Source: Sphingobium lactosutens DS20
GTDB taxonomy: Bacteria; Pseudomonadota; Alphaproteobacteria; Sphingomonadales; Sphingomonadaceae
Direction: 5' to 3'
NCBI RefSeq assembly: GCF_000445105.1
Contig: NZ_ATDP01000106.1
Coordinates: forward strand, 62,001 to 126,000
Length of the DNA: 64,000 nt
In this document: one piece after another, positions 45,197 through 52,921 of the stretch
How positions within the stretch are numbered: position 1 is the first letter of the stretch
How the letters are laid out: each line of letters begins with the position of its first letter
Made by a program: the position numbers and the translations under genes
The notes under the pieces: model-generated
Databases searched by the model: none
What the model was told of the DNA's origin: nothing
The model's input: the letters and a program-made list of their open reading frames with translations, nothing else

Positions 45197-46089
45197 CATG
45201 GCCGGTTCTCCACAGGCTTGAGACCGACGCGGCGCATAGCGGCATCGAACGGATCGACCGGAATCGGTGTGAAATTCAGTCGGTCGCGGCCGAGTGCATG
45301 CTCAAGTGCGAGGACGTAACCGGGGAGTGGCTGGCGCGCGACGATAGCGCGAAGCTCGAACGCGAAGCGGCGGAGCGGCGAGAGCACGCCCGACTTGAGA
45401 TGAAGGTGCGGGACATCGAAGCTCCAGCCACCGGTCTGCCGTCCGCCGTGCTTGCGCACGATCCGGTAGAGCCAGCGTTCAAGGCCGCCGGTCAGGTCGA
45501 AATAGGCGCGGTCGATGGTCAACACGAGCGCGCGATCGAGCACGCCGGCATAGAACCAGTCGGGCAGGATCAGTTCGATGCCCAGCGCACGGCCGTTGCC
45601 ATCCGCCAGTTCGCGCCACTCGTTGATCCATGAGAAGCGATGGCGTCGGCGTTGGTGCTCCTGTCGGATCGATGTGGCGACGGTGGTGGATTGGAGCCGG
45701 TCGAGCGCTGCTTTCAGCCGCTCATAGCTGGCCTTACCCGTGCCGCGTCGGGTGAATGCCAGTATCTCGTGAGGCGTCGTCATCATCAGCCGCGAGGTTG
45801 GCCGCCCTGCATCCCGCGCGGAAACGAGCTGACTGGCGGCCCAGATGAGCACGTCGGCGTCCCAAATGGTCGCCATGCCATGCTCGGGCACGGCCTCGAC
45901 TGAGATCCATGTCGCGCCCATGTGAAAGTCGATCGGCGCCTGCCGTCTGGTCTTGGCCAGGCTGAAGAAAGGCCAGGACATCAGGTCCTGAGCATCTCGC
46001 GCGGCAAGGTCGCCGGGGACGGAGCGGAACAGTTCGAGCTGCGTCCGCTCACCGCTGGTCCGGCTGGAATGGGGACGTGCAGCCTGCAT
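45196..46089 (-). CDS. repA: Replication initiator protein A (RepA, RPA family)
   Basis: 297 aa from the ATG at 46089 (MQAARPHSS). It matches the plasmid RepA/RPA family with LMSWPFFSLAK near the N-terminus, then ATIWDADVLIW, RRGTGKASYERLKAALDRL and ERWLYRIVRKHGG. Such proteins start replication at iterons; many ICEs keep one, probably to replicate after excision. Three iteron-like repeats adjoin the 3' end. The gene follows the AlpA-like gene by seven bases. Confidence 0.92.
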   Translation of the reverse strand: MQAARPHSSRTSGERTQLELFRSVPGDLAARDAQDLMSWPFFSLAKTRRQAPIDFHMGATWISVEAVPEHGMATIWDADVLIWAASQLVSARDAGRPTSRLMMTTPHEILAFTRRGTGKASYERLKAALDRLQSTTVATSIRQEHQRRRHRFSWINEWRELADGNGRALGIELILPDWFYAGVLDRALVLTIDRAYFDLTGGLERWLYRIVRKHGGRQTGGWSFDVPHLHLKSGVLSPLRRFAFELRAIVARQPLPGYVLALEHALGRDRLNFTPIPVDPFDAAMRRVGLKPVENRP

Positions 46090-46096
46090 CGGCCTG

Positions 46097-46363
46097 TCAG
46101 CGCCGGACGCAGTCGGTGGGCAGCCGCTTGGCGGGATGGACCACGCCGGTACCAGTGTCGGAGGTCGAGCGACGGGTGCCCAGTGCCGCCCAGGCTTCAA
46201 GGTCGTCGATCGCATAAACGATGCGGCCGCCGAGCTTGCGAAACACCGGGCCGGTGCCGAAGCAGCGGTGTTTTTCCAGCGTCCGGGCCGACAGGCCAAG
46301 GTGGATCGCCGCATCGGGCGTCTTGAGGTAGCGCGGCGTGGTAACGGCCACAGGTTCGGTCAT
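46097..46363 (-). CDS. AlpA-like helix-turn-helix protein, candidate excisionase
   Basis: 88 aa from the ATG at 46363, with AGGAGG upstream. The winged-helix domain (RYLKTPDAAIHLGLSARTLEKHRCFGTGPVFRKLGGRIVYA) is of the AlpA/MerR excisionase type. In ICEs such as ICEMlSymR7A a protein of this kind (RdfS) directs excision. Its place directly before repA suggests a joint role in excision and replication; that is inferred. Confidence 0.8.
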   Translation of the reverse strand: MTEPVAVTTPRYLKTPDAAIHLGLSARTLEKHRCFGTGPVFRKLGGRIVYAIDDLEAWAALGTRRSTSDTGTGVVHPAKRLPTDCVRR

Positions 46364-46481
46364 GGTGATCCTCCTGATGATGGCCGGCACCCGGAAGGAA
46401 AGCCGGCGGTCAGGAGGCGATGATGGCGAAACGACTGCTGTCTAAAGAAGGGACATCGCCGATGGGTGTGAAAACGTCCCC

Positions 46482-47261
46482 TCAGCCGCCACGCAGCAGG
46501 CGGACGTAGCCGCCGTCGCGCAGGTCGACGGCTTCTGCGATCCACCGGCGGACGCGCTTGCGTTCCCTGCTTTCAACCCAGTCCGCGGCGCTATAGCGAC
46601 GAACCTTCTGGTGTATCAGCGATGTGGCCAGCTCCCGCTGCGTGGCACCCGCCTGCAAGCCGTCGAGCACCTGCAGCAGCGTGAGCAGGTGCAACCGTCG
46701 AAAGGGTGGCGGCCGCAATGTCGGCGGTCCCGCCGTCACGCCGTTGAGGCGGCGGCAAAGCCGCTCGGCCGCAGCAAGACGCGCGAACGGATCGGCGTCA
46801 ATCGGCAGCATCATTGCCAACGGGCCATCCAGCGCGCCCGCGATCCAGATGTGCTCGTCGCCATCGGAATCGGCGAGAATGACGTGCAGATATTTGCCGA
46901 TCCGCATTCGCGCGCGAATTGCGCCGAGCTGCTTTTCGTCGATGATCTGTGTCGCGCCGAAGTCGGTCGGCGCCGGGGCCAGGACAATATTCGTCGGAGA
47001 CAGGTCTGGTCGAGCGACCGCCAACTTCGGATCGAAGGCCGTCGCCGGTTCTGCGTGAAAGCTGATGCCCCAGCGGCGCACCAGTCTGGTAGTGGCGTCG
47101 TCAGCGGTGATGGTCCCGCGCTTCACACGCCGTAGCGCGCGGGAATAGTCGGCGCGGTAGGCCGGGTTGCGGCTGAGATAGCCGAGGGCGATGTCGGAAT
47201 ATGCGAGCGCATCGCTCCCGGCTTCGTCCGGGGGCGCGCGCCAGTCCCTCTCAGGCGGCAT
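46482..47261 (-). CDS. DUF6499-DUF2285 regulator, FseA-like ICE activator
   Basis: 259 aa from the ATG at 47261. The N-terminal part (DIALGYLSRNPAYRADY) matches DUF6499 and the C-terminal half matches DUF2285 (LHVILADSDGDEHIWIAGA, later LIHQKVRRYSAADW). In ICEMlSymR7A the same two domains are made by programmed frameshifting to give the excision activator FseA. Here they are in one continuous frame. It lies upstream of the candidate excisionase and RepA and probably activates them. Confidence 0.82.
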   Translation of the reverse strand: MPPERDWRAPPDEAGSDALAYSDIALGYLSRNPAYRADYSRALRRVKRGTITADDATTRLVRRWGISFHAEPATAFDPKLAVARPDLSPTNIVLAPAPTDFGATQIIDEKQLGAIRARMRIGKYLHVILADSDGDEHIWIAGALDGPLAMMLPIDADPFARLAAAERLCRRLNGVTAGPPTLRPPPFRRLHLLTLLQVLDGLQAGATQRELATSLIHQKVRRYSAADWVESRERKRVRRWIAEAVDLRDGGYVRLLRGG

Positions 47262-47418
47262 AGGCCCCTCCCAAGCATGGCCCTCTGCGGAGCGCGAAGA
47301 GAGATGTTCTCCGGACAGGCCATCGCGGGGAAGTTCCGCTGCGCGCTCCGACACATAGCGGAATTAAGACAGCGGCAGAGGAGAATTCCGGCGCGGTGCG
47401 TGTATTTGATGGATTGGA

Positions 47419-47673
47419 TCAGGGCCGCAAATAGTGGCGATAACCACTCTCACACATCCAGCGAGCGCGAGCGAGGTGACTGTCATAGACGGCCTTCGCG
47501 CGATCCGGGTCGGCGGCCGGGTCTAGGCCGAAGATGATGCGAACCGCCTCCTGCCAGTCGGCCTTTTCCTCGGCTGCATCGAGCAACCGCCAATAGGTGT
47601 GATGGTGGCGTTCGTCGTAAGGCGTGACGTGGGGGGCGTCAGGGGCGTGATCGTCGAAGGCGGTTATTCCCAT
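47419..47673 (-). CDS. Small conserved ICE protein of unknown function
   Basis: 84 aa, start ATG at 47673. His-rich N-terminus (DERHHHTYWRLLDAAE) and FGLDPAADPDRAKAVYDSHLARARWM. Proteins like this are common beside DUF2285 regulators in alphaproteobacterial ICEs. No motif gives a function. The 272 bases upstream to the XRE gene carry the XRE operator. Confidence 0.7.
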   Translation of the reverse strand: MGITAFDDHAPDAPHVTPYDERHHHTYWRLLDAAEEKADWQEAVRIIFGLDPAADPDRAKAVYDSHLARARWMCESGYRHYLRP

Positions 47674-47891
47674 CGCTTACCTCTTTGCCTCGACCCCGAT
47701 CCAGGCTTGTGCAGATTCACCAAACATACACCGTAATGGACCGAAGCAATCCTCCCGCATTCGCTATCGCAACATGATGATTTGCGGATAGCTCGGGTGC
47801 GCGTCTATCCATCGTCTGGGGCGTCTCGCCGGTGATACATGCAGACGGTCGTGGCGCGCGTACCTGTTGGACGCCAACATAGCGAAGGCCG

Positions 47892-47928
47892 TTTACATAC
47901 TATAGTTGATAAACTCAAAGTATGTAAA
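47892..47928. promoter_or_regulatory. Long inverted repeat, probable operator of the XRE regulator
   Basis: TTTACATACT (47892-47901) and AGTATGTAAA (47919-47928) are perfect 10-base arms 17 bases apart; between them TTGA-TAAAC-TCAA is a second small repeat. It lies just before the XRE gene and in the divergent gap to the small ICE gene, so it could control both. AT-richness (TATAGT, TATGTA) marks it as a promoter region. Confidence 0.7.
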
Positions 47929-47945
47929 TCACGATCCTGCGGCGC

Positions 47946-48164
47946 ATGGATATGCGCAAATTGGTTGGCCGAAATTTCGCGCGTTTGCGCCGAGACAGGG
48001 GGCTGACCCAGGAAGAGGTGGAAGCGCGGTCCGGCTTCAGTCAGCAATATCTCAGTAGCCTTGAGCGCGGCAAAAGGAATCCGACCGTAATCACTCTGTA
48101 TGAACTGGCTCAGGCTCTTGGCGTGAGTCACGTCGAATTGGTGCAGCCCGACGATCAGGCCTGA
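47946..48164 (+). CDS. XRE-family transcriptional regulator
   Basis: 72 aa, a single Cro/C1-type helix-turn-helix (LRRDRGLTQEEVEARSGFSQQYLSSLERG) and a short tail. The ATG at 47946 is used, with another in frame two codons on; no clear ribosome site is visible. It is divergent from the DUF2285 operon with a shared operator, so it probably represses excision or transfer, like QseC-type regulators. Confidence 0.9.
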   Translation: MDMRKLVGRNFARLRRDRGLTQEEVEARSGFSQQYLSSLERGKRNPTVITLYELAQALGVSHVELVQPDDQA

Positions 48165-48247
48165 CCCTCATTTATCAAATCCTTGTGAGCCATTCAGAAC
48201 ATTAAAACGCGAGCCGGGCGAACGCCCGGCGAGCCCGTCCGCTTCGA

Positions 48248-48277
48248 CCGGCGCGCGGGCCTTGGGCCGCGCGCCGG
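48248..48277. terminator. GC-rich hairpin between convergent genes
   Basis: CCGGCGCGCGG (48248-48258) and CCGCGCGCCGG (48267-48277) are perfect 11-base arms with an eight-base loop. It lies between the ends of the XRE gene (plus) and the DUF932 gene (minus). There is no T run, so a bidirectional or Rho-independent-like terminator is plausible but not certain. Confidence 0.5.
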
Positions 48278-48349
48278 CAGCCGGTCAGGTCGGTAGCTTG
48301 CGCAGTCGGGGGAAGCCGTAGGGCCGGGACCGACCCTACGGCGTCGCGA

Positions 48350-49195
48350 TCAGGCGGACTTGAGGCGCTGCATCCCCTCGGCCAGCGTCCAGAGCGCCCG
48401 GTTGAGGGTTACATTCTGGTCGATGCCGTTGATCGGCCGCGAGCGGCTGCGACGAATGCGCCCCTCGGCATTGCGCTTGCGGCCCTGCAAGCCGCCCCGA
48501 ATGACATTCTCCTGGATGACGTTGAAGGTGGTCCAGAGGCTCCGGTCCATATCGTCGCGGCGGCGCGGCTCGATGATCTGTTCGGGCCGGATCGGGCTTT
48601 CGTCGTCGCCATAGCGCGCGACAAGGCTGACTTCGCCCAGCAGCCGCTGTTCGTCGCCGGAAAGCTGGATTTCCTTCATGCCCTCGCTGGCGTCGATCAG
48701 CCGGGGGAAGTCCTCCGCCACGGTGTATACGCCCTCGATGATGTCATGCTGGATATTGCCCTTGTGGTGCACGCGGACTTCCTCGAACCGTTCACCCGCG
48801 ATCATGGAATTGGTGCAGACGAAGCGCAGCATCCCGGCGAACATCTGATAGGCGCTGGTGCCGTCATGGCTGTTGACGATGATGACCTCGGCGGCTTCGG
48901 GCTTGCCGATGCCGTCATCCCGGCGCAGGCGCAGCATGTGCTTGGCGTGGCCGTGGCGGCTGCCGTCGCGCGGGACCGACTGGACGGAGAAGAACGGGAA
49001 CCATCCTTCCCGCCGCAGCCCCTCCACGATGTCGATGGTCGGGACATAGACATAGCGCTGCGAACGGCTGTCGTGCGCCTCGTTGGCGAAGATGGACGGG
49101 ACGTGGCGATAGAGGGCCTCGTTGTCGAGCGGCTCGCGCCCGCTGATCTGATGGGCGTTGCGGCCAAACCGGGTGGCGAGATGGTGGATGCTCAT
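48350..49195 (-). CDS. DUF932 protein
   Basis: 281 aa from the ATG at 49195. DUF932 domain (FSVQSVPRDGSRHGHAKHML, then EVIIVNSHDGTSAYQMFAGM and NSMIAGERF), a family frequent in plasmids, phages and ICEs. Its function is not known. A longer frame upstream is open but the ATG fits the family start. Confidence 0.9.
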   Translation of the reverse strand: MSIHHLATRFGRNAHQISGREPLDNEALYRHVPSIFANEAHDSRSQRYVYVPTIDIVEGLRREGWFPFFSVQSVPRDGSRHGHAKHMLRLRRDDGIGKPEAAEVIIVNSHDGTSAYQMFAGMLRFVCTNSMIAGERFEEVRVHHKGNIQHDIIEGVYTVAEDFPRLIDASEGMKEIQLSGDEQRLLGEVSLVARYGDDESPIRPEQIIEPRRRDDMDRSLWTTFNVIQENVIRGGLQGRKRNAEGRIRRSRSRPINGIDQNVTLNRALWTLAEGMQRLKSA

Positions 49196-49450
49196 GGGTC
49201 TTTCCTTCCATTTGGGTTTCCGCGCAGCGAGAAGCGCCGCGCTGAAACCCTGCCCGTCGGCGAGACTGGGGTAGCAACGGACAAGGGCGGCCGGGCCGGA
49301 GGGGGATCGCCCGGCCTGCACGCAATGAAATGGAGGAAGGCCGGGGACACCGGCCAGGACGGCGAAGCTTCCCTTGACCGGCGCGAGGGCAACGCCCTTA
49401 GCCGTCACGGCGCGGCGTCGGCCGCGCCCGCAAAGATCATCCCACCCTGG

Positions 49451-49717
49451 TCAGGGCGTGGGTCGTTTTCGGAAATAGACCGTCTCGGCTTTGGGTTCGG
49501 CGATTGCCTCGAACCCGGCATCGAGCCAGGCGCGGCGATGCGGCGCATGGGCGTCGGCGCGCCCGTTCGCACACCACCATTCGGGCTCGGCCGCGCCGCG
49601 CGGCAGCAGGCCTCCGATAATATCCTCGATATGCGCGAAGCGCAGTTCAACGCCTTCGGCATCGTTGCGCCGCCGCCAGCGTCTCAGGAAAGTGCCCAGC
49701 GCATCATATTTACCTAT
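49451..49717 (-). CDS. DUF7662-like small protein with a non-standard (ATA) start
   Basis: About 88 aa (GKYDALGTFLRRWRR ... VYFRKRPTP). Homologous proteins usually begin with M-GKYD; here the codon in that place is ATA (49717-49715), with a G-rich GGGGCGGA upstream as a ribosome site. The frame is open further upstream but that part overlaps the preceding gene and looks non-coding. It is either translated from ATA or has lost its start codon. The gene begins 18 bases after the preceding stop, in the same operon. Confidence 0.55.
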   Translation of the reverse strand: MGKYDALGTFLRRWRRRNDAEGVELRFAHIEDIIGGLLPRGAAEPEWWCANGRADAHAPHRRAWLDAGFEAIAEPKAETVYFRKRPTP

Positions 49718-49734
49718 CCCGCCGTATCCGCCCC

Positions 49735-50178
49735 TCAGTGCATAACGGGCGGGACGGGTTGCGAGGGCATCACGCGGCCAGCAACATCGCCCGTGGTACG
49801 GGCAAAAGCGAGGCCCATCATGATTCGTGTCGAGCAGATGGCGCAATCGAGGGCCGAGGCCGCGCCTTCGGCGCAGTCGATACAGGCACGGCGCGGCTTC
49901 GATCCGTCGATCAAGCCAAGCAGCAGATACTCATCGCCCGACAGCACAGCGGCGTCGCCGACAGCGACCGGACGCCCGAGTGCGTCTTCGCACAGGTGCA
50001 TCAGGCTATCGAACACGGGGACAAGCATCTCCCAATTATGGGACGCCAAGATCTTGTAGAGACAGGGCTGAGCAGCCTGACCTGTGTCACGTGCATTGCG
50101 CCAGCACCGTGCCGCCTCGACCAGCAATGAACGATGCGCGGCATCGTCGAAGCTTGGCGGCGGGAAGTGGCGGGTCAT
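49735..50178 (-). CDS. Conserved hypothetical ICE protein with paired Cys
   Basis: 147 aa from the ATG at 50178 (MTRHFPPPSFDDAAH), with AAAGGA upstream. A Cys-rich stretch (RRACIDCAEGAASALDCAIC) suggests a possible metal site. No recognised family. It is in line with the genes on either side on the minus strand. Confidence 0.7.
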   Translation of the reverse strand: MTRHFPPPSFDDAAHRSLLVEAARCWRNARDTGQAAQPCLYKILASHNWEMLVPVFDSLMHLCEDALGRPVAVGDAAVLSGDEYLLLGLIDGSKPRRACIDCAEGAASALDCAICSTRIMMGLAFARTTGDVAGRVMPSQPVPPVMH

Positions 50179-50330
50179 CGATCTGTCCTTTCTGCGCAAT
50201 CCCCTCATGCCGCTTATTGCGATTCACTCGCAAGTGTTAGCTGGCGTTGGCGATGACCGCAAGACGAAAGCCGATCGATCCACCCGATGCCCGATGCGCC
50301 CCGCCCGAACAGGCGGGGCGCTGTTGGCCG

Positions 50331-50630
50331 TCAGCGCGACCAGATGAGGGCGTATTCGCCCGCGGTGTCGGTCTCCGATAGCGTGGCATAGACCGGTGAC
50401 GGAAAGCTCGGATCGTCCAGCTTGACCGAAATGTAGTCGCGGCCTTCCCGGCTGGTCTTCTTCCAGGCGGCGCCGATGTCGAGATCGCCGGTGCTGACGC
50501 GGAAGTCGGGGGACTTCTCGCCGTCCTTGTCGACGGGGCGGAGAATTGCCTGGGTGTTGAGGGTGAGCGTCCTGATGGTGCCGCCCAGTTCGCCGTTGTC
50601 GTTGGCGGTGAAGGTGCCGATGGTAGCCAT
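50331..50630 (-). CDS. DUF736 protein (second copy)
   Basis: 99 aa from the ATG at 50630, with AAAGGA upstream. Clear DUF736 (MATIGTFTANDNGELGGTIR, later REGRDYISVKLDDPSFP). It resembles the copy at 43566-43898 only at family level. Function unknown; common in this type of element. Confidence 0.9.
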   Translation of the reverse strand: MATIGTFTANDNGELGGTIRTLTLNTQAILRPVDKDGEKSPDFRVSTGDLDIGAAWKKTSREGRDYISVKLDDPSFPSPVYATLSETDTAGEYALIWSR

Positions 50631-51004
50631 GTCGTAAGTCCTTTCGTGTTGCTCGGACCGCGCCCATCGCGGCCTCGATGGCGGTTCAAGGGACCGGAGC
50701 GATCGGCGGCGCATCCCAAAGGGACCGCAGCGAAGCGGAGGATGGCGGGAAGCGGCTTTTTTGCTTCGCGATGCAAAGCCGACAGGCGGCGGAAAAAAGG
50801 CTGCGCGCCCGCCATTGCGGCGTAGCCGATCGGGCGAAGCCGTCTCCGGCCAGACAGCCATGAGAGAGGCCGGGTGGGAGTGGTTCTGACGGCAGGGAAC
50901 AGAGATTGCGGGCGTGCGGTCGGAACGCTACGCCACAGGTGCAGATGTTTCGGCGCCTGCCGAACAAAACGCTCTCCATACCGCACAAGGGCAAATTGAG
51001 CGCC
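50631..51004. other. Non-coding stretch before the CDF gene
   Basis: 374 bases upstream of DUF736 and downstream of the CDF transporter. Overlapping frames on both strands have no recognisable sequence and look like high-GC noise. A segment with GCATCC-CAAA-GGACCG resembles one upstream of the ParB-like gene (GCATCCGTAAGGACCG at about 55029), possibly a repeated leader of the backbone genes. Confidence 0.5.
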
Positions 51005-51649
51005 TCAGGTGGCGGCGCGTGCCCTTCTTCCCGGAAGTCCCCGCAATTCGGACCGCGCTTGCCGGACGATCTGCCAACCGCCACTGACGCCGAGCCCGGC
51101 CAGGATCGCGGCAACGGCGATATCGGGCCAGGCGGTGTCGGTGCCGAACACGCCGAGCGCGGCGGCGACCACGGCCACATTGCCGATCGCATCGTTGCGC
51201 GAGCAGATCCATACCGACCTGCGGTTGGCGTCGCCGTCGCGGTGCCGCCACAGCATGATCGCGCAAGCAAGATTGGCGATGAACGCTAGCACGCCGATAA
51301 TGCCCATCGTCTCAGCTCGGGGAAGCGTGCCGGCAAGCGCCATCCATGCGGTGCTGGCCAGAATCCACAGGCCGAGCAGGAGCAGCGAGGCGCCCTTGAG
51401 CCATGCGGCCCGCGCGCGCCATTGCAGCGCCATGCCGGCAACCCCCAGACTGATCGCATAGTTGGCGGCATCACCCAGGAAATCGAGCGCGTCGGCCTTG
51501 AGCGATGCCGAATGCGCCGCGACCCCGGCCACCATCTCGGCGCCAAACATACCGGCATTGATGACAAGCACGATCCATAGCACCCGCCGCCATGTCTTGT
51601 CCTTGTTCGGTGCGGTCGTTTCGCAACCGCCGCAGCATCCGCCTGCCAT
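51005..51649 (-). CDS. CDF-family metal cation exporter
   Basis: 214 aa. A Cys-rich N-terminus (MAGGCCGGCE) is followed by about six membrane helices with the CDF pattern SLKADALDFLGDAANY (metal-binding Asp residues) and VWICSRNDAIGN in helix V. It exports divalent cations such as Zn, Cd or Co by proton antiport; it lacks the long cytoplasmic C-terminal domain. It is divergent from a MerR regulator with an operator between them, so induction by metal is expected. Confidence 0.88.
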   Translation of the reverse strand: MAGGCCGGCETTAPNKDKTWRRVLWIVLVINAGMFGAEMVAGVAAHSASLKADALDFLGDAANYAISLGVAGMALQWRARAAWLKGASLLLLGLWILASTAWMALAGTLPRAETMGIIGVLAFIANLACAIMLWRHRDGDANRRSVWICSRNDAIGNVAVVAAALGVFGTDTAWPDIAVAAILAGLGVSGGWQIVRQARSELRGLPGRRARAAT

Positions 51650-51689
51650 ATCCGTCACCTCGATTCTTCCGATGCGACCGCCTATATGC

Positions 51690-51713
51690 ACCCTGTAGCA
51701 ACTACAGGGTCAA
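51690..51713 (-). promoter_or_regulatory. MerR-type operator/promoter between the CDF and MerR genes
   Basis: ACCCTGTAG-CAA-CTACAGGGT is a perfect 9-base inverted repeat (51690-51710). On the minus strand it follows a TTGACC -35 (51713-51708), and a TATA-rich -10 lies about 19-21 bases further, the stretched spacer typical of MerR-activated promoters. The sequence closely resembles operators of ZntR/PbrR/CadR-type regulators. Confidence 0.82.
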
Positions 51714-51717
51714 GGGC

Positions 51718-52128
51718 ATGGCGCTAACGATCGGCGAACTGGGGAAGGCGACGGGCACCAAGGTCGAGACGATCCGCTATTATGAGCGGATCGGATTGCT
51801 TGCGAAGCCCAAACGGACTTCGGGCAATTACCGCTCCTATGGGGAGGCGGAGCTGGGCCGGCTCTCATTCATCCGCCGCGCGCGCGATCTTGGCTTCCCG
51901 CTCGACCAGGTGCGGGCGCTGCTGTCACTGTCGGATGATCGCACACGCGACTGTGCCACGGTCGATGCCTTGGCCGGAGACCATCTTGCCGATGTCGAGC
52001 GCAAGATCGCCGATCTCACTGCGCTGCGGAGCGAGTTGTCCGCATTACTCGACTCCTGCAAGGGCGGCACGGTCGGGGATTGTCGGATAATCGAGGCACT
52101 GGCTCCGGACCTGCCTGGCAGGAAATAG
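51718..52128 (+). CDS. MerR-family heavy-metal-responsive regulator
   Basis: 136 aa. N-terminal winged helix (MALTIGELGKATGTKVETIR, then YYERIGLL), a dimerisation helix, and Cys at about 81 (RDCATVD) plus C-terminal DSCKGGTVGDC, a metal-site pattern of Zn/Cd/Pb-type MerR proteins. It starts eight bases after the operator and should regulate the divergent CDF exporter. The exact metal is not shown. Confidence 0.9.
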   Translation: MALTIGELGKATGTKVETIRYYERIGLLAKPKRTSGNYRSYGEAELGRLSFIRRARDLGFPLDQVRALLSLSDDRTRDCATVDALAGDHLADVERKIADLTALRSELSALLDSCKGGTVGDCRIIEALAPDLPGRK

Positions 52129-52187
52129 GACAGGCAATTCTGCTCCTGTTCGTGGTCGATTTATCCGACAAACTTGAACCAGTCGGC

Positions 52188-52208
52188 GAATAGGATTAAA
52201 TCCTATTC
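52188..52208. promoter_or_regulatory. Palindromic operator of the parDE pair
   Basis: GAATAGGAT-TAA-ATCCTATTC, perfect 9-base arms, 17 bases before the antitoxin ATG. TTGAAC (52174-52179) with a 17-base spacer to TAAATC suggests the promoter runs through it, fitting autoregulation by the ParD dimer. Confidence 0.7.
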
Positions 52209-52224
52209 TAAAGGAGCGAGTGTC

Positions 52225-52503
52225 ATGCGGACGACTCAACAGTTCAGTGTCACGTTGCCGAACGAGATGGCGGCGCAGGTTCGCGCCAGGGTAGCATCAG
52301 GCGAGTATGCCAGCGAAAGCGAAGTAATCCGCGACGGGTTGCGCGCGCTTCAGGCGCGTGACCGGGCCGTCGATAGCTGGCTGCGCAACGAGGTAGCTCC
52401 CGCCTATGATGCCTATCGGGCCGATCCTTCGCGCGGTATCCCGCTCGAGGATGTACGGTCCGGTCTGGCCGAACGCCAGAAACGGGCGACCAAGCGCGGT
52501 TGA
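52225..52503 (+). CDS. parD: ParD-family antitoxin
   Basis: 92 aa. An N-terminal ribbon-helix-helix (TTQQFSVTLPNEMAAQVRAR, SESEVIRDGLRALQARD) and a disordered C-terminal part that binds the toxin. AAGGAG lies upstream of the ATG. Its stop overlaps the toxin start (TTGA). It should neutralise ParE and repress the operon through the palindrome at 52188-52208. Confidence 0.92.
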   Translation: MRTTQQFSVTLPNEMAAQVRARVASGEYASESEVIRDGLRALQARDRAVDSWLRNEVAPAYDAYRADPSRGIPLEDVRSGLAERQKRATKRG

Positions 52504-52814
52504 GCGTGGGGCATTCCATTGTCTTCACGCCGGAAGCGCGCGACCATCTCGATGCCATTTACGACTATATTGCTGACGCGGCATCCCCTGACATTGCGGG
52601 GCGCTTCACTGACGGTATTCTCGACCATATCGGCAAACTGACCGATTTCCCTCATCGCGGGACCATGCGAGACGATCTGAGACCGGGCCTGCGAACGCTG
52701 ACCTGGCGGCGGCGTGTGACGATTGCCTTTGCTGTAGACGACACGACAGTCGCTATCGTCGGTATTTTCTATGGTGGGCGGGACTTCGAGACCATCCTGG
52801 CCGAAGGTGATTAG
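52500..52814 (+). CDS. parE: ParE/RelE-family toxin
   Basis: 104 aa. The RelE/ParE fold is indicated by FTPEARDHLDAIYDYIAD, FPHRGTMRDDLRPGLRTL and IVGIFYGGRDFE. The TTG start at 52500 overlaps the antitoxin stop. ParE toxins usually inhibit DNA gyrase. The pair probably stabilises the ICE by killing cells that lose it. Confidence 0.92.
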   Translation: MSVGHSIVFTPEARDHLDAIYDYIADAASPDIAGRFTDGILDHIGKLTDFPHRGTMRDDLRPGLRTLTWRRRVTIAFAVDDTTVAIVGIFYGGRDFETILAEGD

Positions 52815-52921
52815 GATCGTGAGCCGGGCCGTGCCCAGCGAGCGCTGGCGCAAATTTTTGAGCCGTCCAAATAGACGGAAAGAAAAGCCGGGACCGCTCG
52901 CACGGCCCCGGCTTCAAGCCG

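Noticed and set aside
44948..45199. 83-codon minus-strand frame over the iteron-like repeats
   Set aside because: It contains the repeats and hairpin, has no recognisable sequence and probably is not translated.
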